In this document: piece after piece, positions 1 to 12,467 of the stretch
Position numbering within the stretch: position 1 is the first letter of the stretch
How the letters are laid out: each line of letters begins with the position of its first letter
Assembly (NCBI GenBank): GCA_018287875.1
Contig: JAGVVL010000002.1
Span: forward strand, 2,542,001 to 2,606,000
DNA length: 64,000 bases
Direction: 5' to 3'
DNA from: Nigrospora sphaerica
Taxonomy: Eukaryota > Ascomycota > Sordariomycetes > Amphisphaeriales > Apiosporaceae
The notes under the pieces: generated by a model
What the model saw: only the letters and a program-made list of their open reading frames with translations
The model's database searches: none
Told to the model about the DNA's origin: nothing
Program-made: the position numbers and the translations under genes

Positions 1-1543
1 ATACATTCCCAGCCATCTCTTCTTCCATTGGCTTCCCATCCGGGCGCGCTGCTTCTTTTGTTACTGCCTGCCTACCCAATCCAACCACGGAAAAGCCGCC
101 GGACAGGGTTACAAAACAGCTTCGCGCGGCCAAAAGGAGACCCAAGATTAAATGCGAGCGAAAGGGAAAAAAAAGAAGAAAAAAAAGAGAGAACGTAAGA
201 GAACGGAACAAGAGAGAAGACCCCTCCCCTAGCCTCAAGTCAGGGGCTGTCGAACTCGTGGCTATTGCCCGTCGGTCCACGTGGTCCTCGCGTGAGCCTG
301 TACATATGCGCGCTGTGCGCCTTCGTTTTTCAAGATGCGGTCAGTCGCCATACCGTTTAAAAAGGGTTAAAAAATAAAGAGAAAAAAGGAAAGAAAAGAA
401 CCCACTCGGGGAGGGGGCGTTCGTTAGGCTACCCGAGCTCGACAAGAAGGGCGAGACTCTCCCGTACGAAGGACGAAGTGGGATCCTGTACCCTGCCAAC
501 CAGCCACCTCGGGATGGATCTCTCTACCTGCATCGAGTGAAGCATCCATCCACCCTCTACCATGTAGTACGTACACGGCGGCGCCTGGCCCAAACTCCTG
601 GGGCACGGAATTGTCCACCCAAAAACGGGCAGGCCGCTCACCAACCCCGCGTAGCACAGCAACCAGACTAACTTAGGGTAATTATTGCCTTAGTAAGGAC
701 CTCAGGCTAAGGTACCGTGATAGTACAAGTACCTATAGTAGGCGACACTACTTAAGCACGTCCTGGCTTATTGGTAGGCTAGCACCCGCGCCTACCTTTT
801 CCGGCTGGCTTAACCCGCACGGGGCAGACGGATACAGACCGCGTTCCCGACCAGTCCCTCCAGATTGCAGGTACGGATGGAGTCAACCACGACCCCGACC
901 TCGTCACTTTCGGCACCACGAACCTATTTGTACGAGGGCCCCACGAACCCCAGCACGCCCACTCACTAGCTGAACGAGCGGAACAGGACCGAGACTGCAT
1001 CCCGCGCCCGGCCCATCCGTCGACAGCCAAGGGCGTAACCAAGCAGTCATGCCCGTGGCTGAGTCCTCGCCGGCGTGCATGCATTTCATTCCAGACGCAT
1101 CAACTATTCCCGTACCTGGGTAGCTACCTCGGAAGGGATATGTAACTTGGTGGTAATGTGCATGTATATACTTAGGTATCTATATGAGTCCCGAGGTACG
1201 CCTCATGGTTGGCTGGCTAGGTCGGCTGACTCCCACACAACCCGGTGGCTTCCTCTTCTAGACGCCTGTTTCCCTCTTACCCCCCCTCAGAAGGGGGCCC
1301 GATCCAACATTACTATGAAAACAAGATGGTGCGCTGTCGTCGAGGCACGGCGACCTTACCGGGACTCCTGCTGTAGCCTGACCCGGATCTTCGCCCGCAT
1401 GGAAACCGTCCAGTGCCAAAGCAGACGTGACAAAAGAAAACAGAGGCAGCACCGCCCGCGCAAGTACGGTCCCACACCAGCAAAATGCAAATGGTATCAA
1501 GAACAGAATTACACCAACTTCTCATCGCCCCGCACGCCGTCGC
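1..1543. other. Intergenic, 3' flank of veA
   Basis: I see no supportable gene here. The stretch has purine-rich, A-rich segments around 160-220 and 365-400 and scattered short TAGGTA-like words (around 706-770 and 1110-1190). Short open frames on both strands lack recognisable domains and have stop-limited lengths expected by chance in GC-rich DNA. It probably contains the veA 3'UTR and terminator, since veA is transcribed towards it. Confidence 0.6.
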
Positions 1544-3366
1544 TCAGTAGTCGAACGCTCCGTGGTGGCGCTTGCGAGCATAGTTCTCATTGACCCGCGC
1601 CTCGGCGTACTTGATTTCTTCACAGCCCGATGCAGGGCTGTTCAGCATCGGATCAATCGGCCCGACCGGCACTCCCAGGTCCACCTTGTACTGGCCCGAC
1701 TCGCCAGGCTGTGCCTCGTTGCCGAGCGAGTACTTGGATGCACGTGCGCCGGCCGCCCTGACGTAGTCGAGGATTTGCGCAAGGTAGCCCGTCTCCGGCC
1801 CCTCCTCTTCGACGTAGCACCGCTTAGCCGACAGGTTGCTCTGCGTTGCATACAGGTTCTTGCCAGACCGCGGTGAGAGCGACAGCGACCCGTGCGGGCT
1901 GAAGGTCGGCGACGACTCCGTCCGTGTTTCCACTGACCCGATGCTACCCCGCGCTTGGATGGGCGGGAGCGAGTACTTTTGCGAGACATGGCCGTTGACT
2001 GAAACGGGGGGGAGAGACGGCAGCGCATCCTCGCGCGGCGGCGGCAGCGGGAATGACGGCAGCGACTGTATCCGCTCCCCCCGTCCATGGAAGATAGGCT
2101 GCGGGGGCATCCGCTCGTCCCGAGGAGTCGGGAACGACGACTGTGGCAGCATTCGGTCCTCCCGGGCTGGTACGAGCGACGGCAGCGACGGCTTCCGCTC
2201 ATCCCGGGTCTGATACATGGACAGCGACGGCTTCCGCTCATCGTGGTGCGGCGGGTATGGCGACTGCGGGCCAGCGGCCAGGGGAGGATACGCATGGAAC
2301 GAAGCCTGAGGGTGGTACGGCCGTGCCGGAGTGTTGGGTTCCGAGGAGGGTCCGGGGGGTACCGGGTACGAGTTGCGCGCTCCGAAACGAAGCACACTCT
2401 GTTGCGGCTGCGGCACGGCGGCTGCAATGGGTGGCGGTGCGACATGCTCGAACTGCGAAGCGCGGCGAGAGTAGGAGTTCGGCTCCACGCTGGCATGGCT
2501 GGGAGCCCGAGTGCGGTAGTTGGCCGAGGGAGATGGCGACCGGCGGCCATCGTCATCCCCGTGATCGCCCTTTCCGTCCTTACCGGGACGCTTCCGCATC
2601 CGCACATCTCGTCGGATACGGACTCGGCACCCTTGTTCCGCCACGGCCCGGCTCAGCTGCGTGCTCGTGCACAAACCAGGGAACTTCTTGGCGCTGAAAA
2701 CCTGGAATGTCTGCGACCTGATCTCCATGGTGTGCGTGACGAACTCGTCGGCCGCCTCCTCGGACCCACCGTTTGCTGTGATATCGCGATGGGACTCTGG
2801 CGACAGGTCCTGTGCCTCCTTGTTCTTCTCATACAAGCGGAAGATGAGTTTGTAAAAACCCTCATGGCGGACTGATAGATCCGGGAACAGGAAGTAGCCG
2901 GCGGGTTCCGGGCGATCCAGGTAGCAGCAGGCTGATACGGGCAGGCCCGTCAGGACCGGGGGTGAAGTTGCGGCAGGTGTCTGTACGCGGCCGTGGGCGA
3001 TGGGCCGGGCATTCTCGAGTGACACAAAGACAAAGAACTCAGCGGCGTAGTCGAAGGTGATGTCCTTGGCCGTCTCGACATTCTCGCCCTCGTAAATGTT
3101 CAACTTTACAATTGGCGGAGGATCAATAGGGCGACGATCCGCCGATGCTGTGCCCGGTCAGCCTCATTCGTCACGACCCCAGGAGGTAAGGGGGGGGAAT
3201 TACATTTTGGGCCGGATCCGCACGCTCTGGCGCGGTCGGGCTCTTGCATTACCGTGAGGACATAGTGTAGCACGCGGCCACCGACCGTGGTGCGGGTATG
3301 GCGGCTTCGTGAGGGTTTCCCCTTGTGACCGCCCAAGGCCGGCATGTTGACGGCCATCGACTGCAT
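1544..3366 (-). CDS. veA: Velvet-domain global regulator VeA
   Basis: VeA is the light-responsive velvet regulator that with VelB and the methyltransferase LaeA coordinates sexual/asexual development and secondary metabolism, moving between cytoplasm and nucleus. Two exons are read on the minus strand: 3366-3204 and 3147-1544. The 56 bp intron starts GTAATT and ends CACAG, and splicing restores the invariant sequence [16 protein letters not shown]. The predicted protein is 588 aa. The velvet domain covers about residues 28-241 and includes [28 protein letters not shown] and the basic end [14 protein letters not shown]. The C-terminal half is proline/serine-rich, low-complexity and lacks a fold I recognise, as in other VeA proteins. 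The start at 3366 follows an in-frame stop; Met4 or Met8 are alternatives. The N-terminal leader (residues 1-27) is unusual and is the least certain part. The [10 protein letters not shown] motif and long C-terminal tail favour VeA over VelB or VelC. Confidence 0.93.
2006..2242 (-). repeat. Degenerate DER-P-S-L repeats in veA coding sequence
   Basis: This encodes about residues 357-435 of VeA. A short unit of the form (R)DERKPSLP recurs: [56 protein letters not shown] and [12 protein letters not shown], spaced about 13-16 residues apart. The two first copies are nearly identical; the later ones are progressively diverged. It lies in the disordered C-terminal half, outside the velvet domain. 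Confidence 0.7.
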
Positions 3367-4400
3367 CGCAAATCAGCCGTTGGGTTCTTGGGATGGTGGG
3401 AATGCACGATGGCAGCGCCCGAGAGGGGGCGGTGCAGAGGGAGCGAATTGGCATTTATGAAATTACATTGATTCAACACAGGCCGAGGCCATATTGAATA
3501 GCCAGCCACTATGGGGGGGTGGGGGTGTAGGCGGACACCCGCGCGAACAAATGTACGCAAAAGACGGCGACGGTACGGACAGACAAACAACATACCGAGA
3601 GAGCCATTGGTGCAGGTGGCAGCAAGACGAAGGGGGGCAAGGCCGATAGAGTTCGTGGTTGGAGGCCGGCCTGTCAGGAGTGAAACCAATCCAGAGTGTC
3701 GGGTCGTCGCAAGCAAAGCACACCACCGGGGGCAACTGTGCCGCTCGGCTGCGCCCACGAGTGGATGAGGGAACGGGTGGACAGACAGCAGCGGCGACAG
3801 CGGCAGCAGTGGAAGATGGTGCACCTTGAGGGGGGGGCAACGGGGGCGGCAGAGTATGATGACGATGTTGTTATTGTTGTTGTTGTTATTGCTGCCGCTA
3901 CGGCTACAATGGGTGGCAGTGTGGTGGTGGTAGGTGTGGTTGAAGAAGGGGGAGGAGAGGAGGGGGGAAAGAGAAAGGTCGGGGACCCGAAGATTTGGTC
4001 GTGGGAGGCGAGCGCTTCTCTAAATGGAGGAGCCGAGAACAGCGGTTGGTTGGATGGATGCATGGGTGGGGAGGGCAGGTGTCCCGAGGCGCTGGCTGGT
4101 GGTGCGGCAGGTTTTTGGTTGCTGGCCCGGCGAGCGAGCCAAGCGGAACCAGAGCCCGGCCGGCCTTTGTGCGTCGCTGCAGACCGACCCCCATACGTGG
4201 GAACGCGGATGGGATGGGACGGGGGATGCATTAGGTACGGTATGTCGGCGGTTAAGCTCTCGACGAATTGCTACCTCATACTGGATACTTTTACGTCGGC
4301 GTGGGGAGGATTCTGGCAGCTGGGCCGCCGACCTCTATCTGACGCAGACCCGACGACGGCAGTCGACATCCATCCTTCCCATGAGCCACCATGGGTAACG

Positions 4401-4416
4401 TAGGTACCTAGGTAGG
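4401..4416. repeat. TAGGTACCTA-type palindromic motif
   Basis: The sequence TAGGTACCTAGGTAGG contains the 10 bp palindrome TAGGTACCTA. Related copies recur in other intergenic parts of the window (for example 24022-24033, 26315-26325, 29798-29813, 46318-46327 and 53169-53180). Function is unknown. Confidence 0.6.
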
Positions 4417-7400
4417 GAAAGTAATAAGCCGTGGACACATGGAGGCATCCAGCAAAGAGAGACACGCTTTAGAGCCCTCTCCTTGTCTCCCTGTCTCCCT
4501 CTCTTTCTCTTTCTCTCTCGCTCAAGGTCTCTTTCGCTCTCTCTTGTCAGGGCTCTATCGGACCCTCCATCCCGACACGACAAGGAACAAGTCCCTGATG
4601 GAGACGGAGGAGGGCCCAGCAGCCCGGCCCAAGGAGACGGATGGGCAAAAGAAAGGTCCGGGAGATGGATGGGACCCAGCGTTTGCTTGCTGGCCACACG
4701 CTCGCTTCTTGGGTCGGATAGCAGGACTCGGATGACAGGGGATAGATCACGTCCAATCACGATGGGGAGCCGGCTCTGTCTTCTCCACCCCCGGGAGACA
4801 CAGTCAGACAGCCACCCCAGAGTTGTATCGTCTTGCCATTCCGGAAGTGGGTTATGGCCTGTGAATTTGTGGGCCACCCCTGCCTACCTATCCACCTTAA
4901 CCTGCCTGCTCCAGTTCCGCTGCCTCACTGCTATCCACCCTGGCTTGGACACCTACGAATACAAGTAATTGGAAGGATGCACCTATATTGTCTGCCCGCG
5001 GCGGCACCATCTTGGGCGGCCTATAGGGCGTGCAGTAAGTAGGTACATACAACCAAGAGCCCCTCCACCTTTGGCGTCCTATAGGTACGGGGGAGCACAG
5101 TCAACTCAACATGCGCCGTTTTGTCCGAGTATCCGCTCCCTCCATCTCATCTCATTGACGTTGCCCATCCATCCGGATGAAACGTACATCTTATAGGGCT
5201 GGCCGGGCTGCCTCAAATCACATACTGTGGAAGAGTCGTCTTAACTGTTGGCCGATGGTTATCTAGTTACTTGGGGCCCAGCCAGGGCCCTACATGCCCT
5301 ATGCACTGGATGCTTACGTTTGTAGATTCGGGCAGGGTAATAAGTAAGTACTCGGTGGCCCCGTTGTCATGCCCTCTGCATCCCTTCCCAGCCGGCCTTT
5401 TACTTCATTTGCGTCTTTAAACGCGCCGGTCCCCGTGGTTGGAGGACCCACGGGACTGGCACGGCACCTAATCACCCAACCGTGCGGTGCTTATTGCGAA
5501 CCCTTTCCCCCCTTCCCACTTCCGATCTCCTGTGTAACTGCCGCGTAGCCATTGCCGGGGGGCAACGGTCACCGCCCTGGCTCCCGGTTCGGTGCTGGGT
5601 TAAGGTTGGCTGGTCGGTAAGGCTGGGCCCCGTTCGGCTCTTCATGTGCGAGACGAGGCCGTACCAACGTGTTTCCGGTCACGGCCGAGCAGGCATCAAG
5701 CCGGGAGACCTGAGGTCGTCCCCTCTCCCGGGCGCGCGCCTCGACGTACGCCTTACGTTGGTCGCGCCATCGGCAAATGGCCGTGAACCTTGATTGGGCT
5801 GAAGAGGAGCGAGACAGGGAAAGGGCCCCACCGGGACTGTCGTCGCTCTCGTCCACTCGTACGACTACACAGCACCTACCTCTACTACCTCTGTTACTAC
5901 GTAGGTATATCCATGAATATGTAGGTACGCTGTATACATGAAGAGGTCGTTGTTACTATTGCTACGCACCCGTACTAGCTGTCCCGGGGCGCTAACACCC
6001 GGCGCTTGGTGATTGCCTATCGGGCCTGTTGTCCGCCCCGTGGTCGGGCCATGACTTTCTTGACACGGCCTAACCAATCTTTTGCCCTGCCATTACCGGG
6101 CGCTGGTATTACCGGGTTGGAACTGGCCGGAAAGGCGTGCTGCAACGCCTGCCAGTTGCCGGTCCTGGACGTGCGAATCAGGAGGTGGAGCAGATCACCA
6201 TGGGAGTAATTCATGCAATACCTTCCTAGGCCCCGATTACTGAGTACAGGGGGTGGGGGAAGGGGGGGAGACATGTCCTCATTGTTGCCGTGGCAGATGC
6301 CTGGGTATATCATCGTATGTACGACCACTTTGTTGCGTCTGGCCCGGGTCGCGCTAGCGTTGGCTAGGAAAGGTTGGCGTAGCCATGGGCCCCGTGCGGG
6401 CTGGGCGGGCCATTCCCCCCCTCCACGAAGGAAAGGACCTCCCTCCTCTGGCTGCCGGTCCAGTGACCATCTGCATCACCTTGCGTTATTACACTAGGGC
6501 CTAGGGCGAATACCAACATCCGTTTCATACTGCATGCCGCTTAAGTGAAGTACCTACTCATCTACGCACAAGCCAAAAACAACCCTCCCCTCGGGTACGC
6601 ATCATGTGCCCAGAGCGCCCGTTGCTGGATGGTGGCAGCGACACAGAAGAGAGTCCGGGAGCTTGTATGCGAAGGAGCAAGGATGGATGGGCGCCCCATG
6701 AGCCCGCCCATGCCATTCAAGGATGGATGCCTGGAGTTGCCTAGCACAGTAATACCGCCGGCTGCCGTCCGTTTCGGTGGAGAACTCTTACCCCATACTC
6801 ATCTCAATCTCGCGCCATTCCCCCCCTTGTCCGTCCCATCGCCTTCTTCATATGCCGTTTCATTCCCCGGGGCAGAACCCGAGACGAGGAGCCGGCGTCG
6901 TGGGTTTGGCTCAGGGACTCACGGCTTCGGAGGGGGAAGGGGGTCCAGCAGACGGACCAGACTGTCTTTGGGCGGGCTCAAGCAGGTTGCTTACTTCCCT
7001 TCCCGTCTTTGGTACCGAGCGTCGCACCCGCACACCTCTCTCGCCAACATTTGTCCGACACATGACCATGTACCCGTCCACGACGACGGCGGCGTGCATG
7101 GCCTCGGCGGCCTATGTACGGGCAAACAGGGCATCGCCTGCCCAGCCAGAGCGACGGCGGGATGGGGGAGGGGTTGGAAAACCAAAGGGAACCACGTCCG
7201 TGTACCCGGTATCCGTACGCGTTTGCCTTCCTCGCCCGTTCGGCAAAACCTTGTCAGGGGCCATGACATGTAGTGCAGGATATATTCGCACATAATCACG
7301 CACCACCCCGTTGCCCCCGGTCGGCCAACGCGGCCATTCTGCGCCGACCGCCTGCCTTTTCTCTGCCCTCGCATGACTTGGTGCAGACTCGACCCGGGCA

Positions 7401-8186
7401 GCCGGAACTAGTGGTGGCTGCGAACCGAGCACGCAATGTCGGCACGGCTGAAGTCGTGAACTCTGCGTTGGCCACCCGCGCCCTTTCTGCCACGTGCGTA
7501 CGTCCTCGCTTCGACTTTCCCTGGGGTCGGCGACCCGTCACACCTGCTTGACGGGACCCGTAGTGCCACCTCGCGGGCCACCTCTGCACACACACTCTCT
7601 TTCTCTGCCTCTCGGTCTGCGTACGCTCTGCTGGGAGGCACGCGAGTGGCTGGGGCGAGCAGCCACGGCGTGCGAGCCCTGCGGCATCTGTGGCATCCCT
7701 TCCCCATCTGTACGCCAGCTGTGAAATCCGTTGCTGGGAAGTGCTTGCCGTCGGAGATATGTAGCGTGGCAACCTCGTACTATTGGGCGCTCTGTCCAGT
7801 GGGATTCCAACGCATCGTGGCCGCGTCGCGCACGGCACCGAAGTACAACCGTTACCCTGGGCTTTATGACTTGCTCCTCGTTCAATACTGCGCTGCGCAG
7901 CTGCTTACTTTGATGACCTGCAGGGTTTCCCCCATCCCCACGGCCGCCCGTCGGGAGGCAAAGCAAAGACGCATCGCCGAATAAAATGACTGGTCTACCC
8001 AAAACAACCCCAAAAGCAAGCGGAGTGGCTTCCCACATGGCGAAGCCGGCGCTGAGAGCAGCCAGCCTGGATCCAATCGGGGCCTGAAAAGCAAACAAAC
8101 CGAAAAGGAAACAGGGCGCCGAGGTCCGCAGAACATGTATGACGGGCCTCGAACGACTGCGCGATGCGTTGCGATAGCCTGCCGCG

Positions 8187-8206
8187 CCCCCCCCCCCCCC
8201 CCCCCC
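8187..8206. repeat. Poly-C run (C20)
   Basis: An uninterrupted run of 20 cytosines in intergenic DNA. It is the longest of several G/C homopolymers in this window. The exact length may be affected by sequencing. Confidence 0.85.
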
Positions 8207-10808
8207 GTATCTGCGTGTCCTAGGCAGAGAAGCTACGATCCACGTCCCCCCACCGGCGTGCTGGCAGATCGGTAGGCTGCCGTGGCACGTGACGTGCTTG
8301 CAAACAATTCTAGGCCCCTTCAACCTCCCCGGACCCGGCACAGCATCGGATGACGGTTCAATGGCCTTCTTGTGTCACTCGAACAAGGCGAAGCAGAGCC
8401 TAGACCCTAGGAGAAGGAGGGCCTGTGCGGTCCCAACGTCGCTACGTTCCTCCCACTTCGTTGCTGCCGGGGCAGTAAGGGGTTACACCTGTCGGTCGCC
8501 TCAGCGAGGCCAGTCCTTGCGTCCCGGGCCCACTGATGGGTACCACCAAAGAGGCTTACGCATCTGCTAGGATCGCAGGCGAGATGGATACCGAAAACTG
8601 GACGGCTCGGTGCTTTTCTGGGGGGACAGCCCACGCGGTCGAGGGATGAGGCAATGGCGTCGTCGGCCGAGGAACGTCTTGCGTCCCGTGGACCCTGGAG
8701 CAAAGAAAGAAAGCCCAACACTATCTGTTTCCTACGGCAACCGAGGCTCGTGTCTAACGGGTGGCGACGTCCCGTCAGCACCGCCAGGAGGTATACACCA
8801 CTCCCGTCGGACCGGTGAATGCGATAGTAAACCTAGGGCAGTGGAGATGAAGACAGGGGCGAAAACAAGCCCGTCGAATCAACTGCGTCTACCATTGTTG
8901 AAAAACGGGACAAGGAACAGATGCCGGCTCATCCGTCGTGTTTCTGCCGACTTGGGTTTCCGTGCCTGCCTACTAATCGCACACGGATATACGTCGCCCT
9001 TGAACACAAGGCCGATACGGCGTTGTCGACGAGTTCTGTCCGCAGGAGTATTCGGGGGGGTCTTGGCGCTCCCGTTAGGCAGTATTGTGATTTGAAATGA
9101 TGTCACATGGCCACGGACCTCTATAGCAGTACGTGGCTACTAAAATAACCTCTTTTGCTCCTGGAAGGCAGTGTTGGCACTTTACGATATCACCGGTTGC
9201 TTTCACATAGTGGTGCCGCTGCTACCGTCGTGCCACTGCCTCGCTTGTTGTATGACGGCACCGGTCTACGTAGGCATGGGATGGCAATACCGCGGAATCG
9301 GATCTGGCTAAGGATGCGCATACGCCGTGGTACAAGATAGGTCTTGGATCACCCGAGGCTTTCGGCTCAGCCGGACGTTCCCCCAGCACAGAGACGGCTC
9401 ATTCCTCTGGGTCGGGTTGGATGAGGTGCCGGCTCACAGCCCGGGATTGCCTGGGCTCGGGAGGACTACGGAAAATGAGGCCATGGTCCTGACACGACGC
9501 ACGAGCAGACAGATGTACAACCTGCCCTATGCCGCGTTCGCTTTTCGGAATGGCAATGCTAGATTCACTGGTCACACCGAATAGGTAGAGGATCCAGAGA
9601 GTAAAGGGAGGCGGGGGGGAAAGACGCCCGCGACAGAGCCCAGAGCCTCTTCCCAGACGGGGTGCATAAGAAAGAATACGGGGGTCCGTCCGCCCAAGGG
9701 CGTTATATTGCGTCGACCCGAACCCGCGTCTCAACAAGAGGCCCCGTCGCTCATCATGGCCACCTGCTGCATCGGCCGGCTGACGACCTCCTTCTTGCGC
9801 ATGGTGACGGCTGTGGCGGCGGCGGCGGCTGTCCCGTCGACGTCGTCGTCGCCGCCGTCCCCGTTGCGACCCAGTCCAGAAGCCTGCCACCCCCCCAGAG
9901 TCCGTACGTGCCTTAACCAGGTGTCCTTGGAGCAGACTTCGGAGCCCCCACAGGCAAGCATGCCCGGGATAAGGGGTAGCGGGTGTCCAAGGGGGGGGGG
10001 GGCATCGTGCTGAAAGGGGTAACAGGGATCGCCGGTCGTTGTCTACGGCAGGTTGCCTGTCGCCTCAGCCCGCCGCTCCCGCGCCCGGAGTCCCGGGGCC
10101 CACGTCCACGTTCTACGGGACCTGGGCCGGCCGAGGCTGGCCGCACTGGCGAGGCCCGCGGGGAACTCGGAGGAGGGGGGAATGCGAAGGCCTCTCCAAG
10201 GAGGAGGGGCGTGAGACACTCGTGTTGGGTTGGGTAGAGGCTGGTAGATGTCAATATCTTTTTCCCGCCAATCGGCCATGTCGTTGGTGGTAGAGCCCGG
10301 GGCGGCAGTCGCAGAGGCCGGCGGTACAACAACAACTACTTATAGACGTATTCCGACTCGGCCAGACGTGCGGTTTCCGGCAATAAAACGTTCCAGTCGC
10401 TTACCGGCACCTACATCGGCAGGCCTAGCGCGGCGGCAGCGCCCCCATGTATCTCGCATTCGTCGTCTTGCGCAAAGGTGGGGATACGGGGAGACGATCC
10501 CGTGGCTGCGTCGCTGCAAGTACCTCGCTACTCGACAGCATAGGTGCAGCGATGGGCTCTTCGTTGCAGGCACGGCTGGTCACCTTGAAATCAAAGCCAT
10601 GAGGAGGACAGGGTACGCAAGAGCCCCCCGTTCGCCGGGAGGGCGGACGTGGCCAAGGCGGCGCATGTGACGGGGCTTCAGAGGGCTGGCAGTAGAAGGC
10701 ATTTCCAGCACAAATGTCCATCAGCCATGATCCCCAGAACCTCGCCGTTTCTCACCCTCGAAACCTAGGAAAATCTTACTTGCCCGGGCCCGGTTTGTTA
10801 GTGTGTCG

Positions 10809-12467
10809 TCAATCGAGACTCTTTCCAAAAAAGGTAATGTCCTCCTCGAGCCGTGCTTCCACCCACGTTGGCCAATTGTTATACTGCTGATATTCGGGCG
10901 GCACATGCCGGTTCAGATATCTTAGCCACCGGACCATGCCCCCGTCCACGCTTCCCGTCTCCGACCTTGCCCTTTGTGGGCTTGCAAATTTCTCTTGGTT
11001 GGAGATAGTGGCCATGATCTGTTTGGTTGCAATCCAGTGTGAGCCGAGCAGAACGCACGTCGTGTTGGACGGGTCAACGATGCGCTGGAATTGGCCATGA
11101 GGTATCTGCATCCACCAACCGTAGTCTACAAGCCTATATATCAGTACTCGCTCGTATCGCTCAACGCGGGCGCACAAACAACGCTGCTTTTCGTTACTCA
11201 CGTTCGGAAAGAAGCTGGTAAGCTGGATAGGGAAGGGGTCAGCGACCGAAAATCGTTGGAATTCGACGTGGACAGTGCTTACCCAAGACCGGAGAGGTAT
11301 ACAGTGCTTCCGCAATATTCAAAAGTAGCTTCCAATACCCTATTTCGACGGCATGGACGCAAAGGGGCCTCAAGCCACGGATCGCCTGGACAGCTATGTC
11401 GGTCCATCCTGTCGGGATGAGAGGGACAATCTCCAGCCGCGGCTTGAGCTGCGCCAGTTGTTCCTCGCCCAGGAAGTTATGGAATATGAACTTGGCTTGT
11501 TTATGGTACATCTGGATCGCCACAATCACGATGCCCCGGCAGAAGGTCATGAACTCAGCCATGCCGTCGTCGAGGAGAACGCTCTGAAAGGTTAATGCGA
11601 AGCACGTAGCCATCATGGCATTGCCCGCCTCGTACGGGTCCGTCTCGGCGATGCTGTTCAAGGCCTTCTTAATGTATTGGATGGCCTTGAGCCGGTGTGC
11701 CATGGCAGAGGCCAACAGGCTCAGGTCCCCCTTGGCCACGAGATCCGAGGCAGACAGGCCAAGGAGGGCGTGCATGAGGTATTCGTGCTGTTGGCGTGTT
11801 GAGTGCGCAGCCCGATTCCAGGCAGAGACGAGGGGAAAGGGTAGAAGACGACGGCCGACTTACGTTTTGCGACAAGCAGGGTACCTCGTGCCTCCAGATA
11901 CGTTCGTTGCCTAGGGGCTGGTGCGGGACACATGATAGTAGAAAGTGCTGAAAGAAGCGCATGTCTTGCAGGCTGAACAGGGGGACCTGGTGTTTTGGCT
12001 GATGCGTTACGCTGGGTGTCGCTGGATACTGACAACGCAGGCCCGCCTTCACGCAGTGGCCACACTCGGGGCGCGTCTCTTGGCACTTGAGATGGGGAGG
12101 CCTCGTTAGCATCCGGCGGCAGGCTTGTCAGGGAGCATGGCGGGACGCGTTTGCCAGCACGCCGTATCGTTACCTTGATGCGCCTCGCCTTGCAATGATA
12201 ACAGCCCCTCCTGCTTTTTGTGTGCCCCTTGCGCTCATGCCGCGGCTTTTGGCCGGCGCCCCGCGCCACGGTCATACCCGTGGTGGATGTAGCGCTCGTG
12301 AATACGACATCCCGGGGGGGCGCCGTCGAATTGGTCGGGCCTGGCCCCGTGGGATACTCAGTACTGCCGCCAGATGAGGATCGCCCATGGTCAAGCCCTG
12401 CTGGGTTGTCGCTTGGGTCGACATTCATGAGCACCGAATACGAAGCAGGTGTCTGCGGATAGTTCAT
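10809..12467 (-). CDS. Zn2Cys6 transcription factor, Upc2-like (Fungal_trans_2)
   Basis: A nuclear DNA-binding regulator with five predicted coding exons: 12467-12174, 12085-11864, 11787-11283, 11222-11202 and 11125-10809, giving 452 aa. The binuclear zinc cluster is rebuilt exactly across intron 1: C89-x2-C92-x6-C99-x6-C106-x2-C109-x6-C116, preceded by a basic stretch. Downstream, HEYLMHALLGLSASDL and an alpha-helical body of about 250 residues match the Fungal_trans_2 type found in Upc2/sterol-uptake-control-like proteins. The end WPTWVEARLEEDITFFGKSL is typical of that family's C-terminus. Introns are 88, 76, 60 and 76 bp. The fourth exon is only 21 nt; the acceptor chosen for exon 5 avoids an in-frame stop created by a nearer AG. 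Target genes cannot be read from the sequence; regulation of sterol or secondary metabolism is only a family-level guess. Confidence 0.85.

Larger units (their letters stand above)
3367..10808. other. 7.4 kb gene-poor region upstream of veA
   Basis: I could not support any protein-coding gene. Open frames up to about 270 codons occur on both strands, but they overlap each other, are dominated by Arg/Gly/Pro/Ser and show no domain. The region should hold the veA promoter and 5'UTR and the 3' end of the C6 regulator transcript. Visible structure includes a (TTG)n-like tract at about 3868-3892, a purine-rich block at 3940-3990, a C20 run at 8187-8206, a G12 run at 9991-10002, and TAGGTACCTAGGTAGG at 4401-4416. 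Confidence 0.55.

Noticed and set aside
3696..4403. 235-codon open frame with Val-rich and Gly-rich segments
   Set aside because: It is generated by TTG/GTT and purine simple repeats; no domain, and it overlaps other equally long frames.
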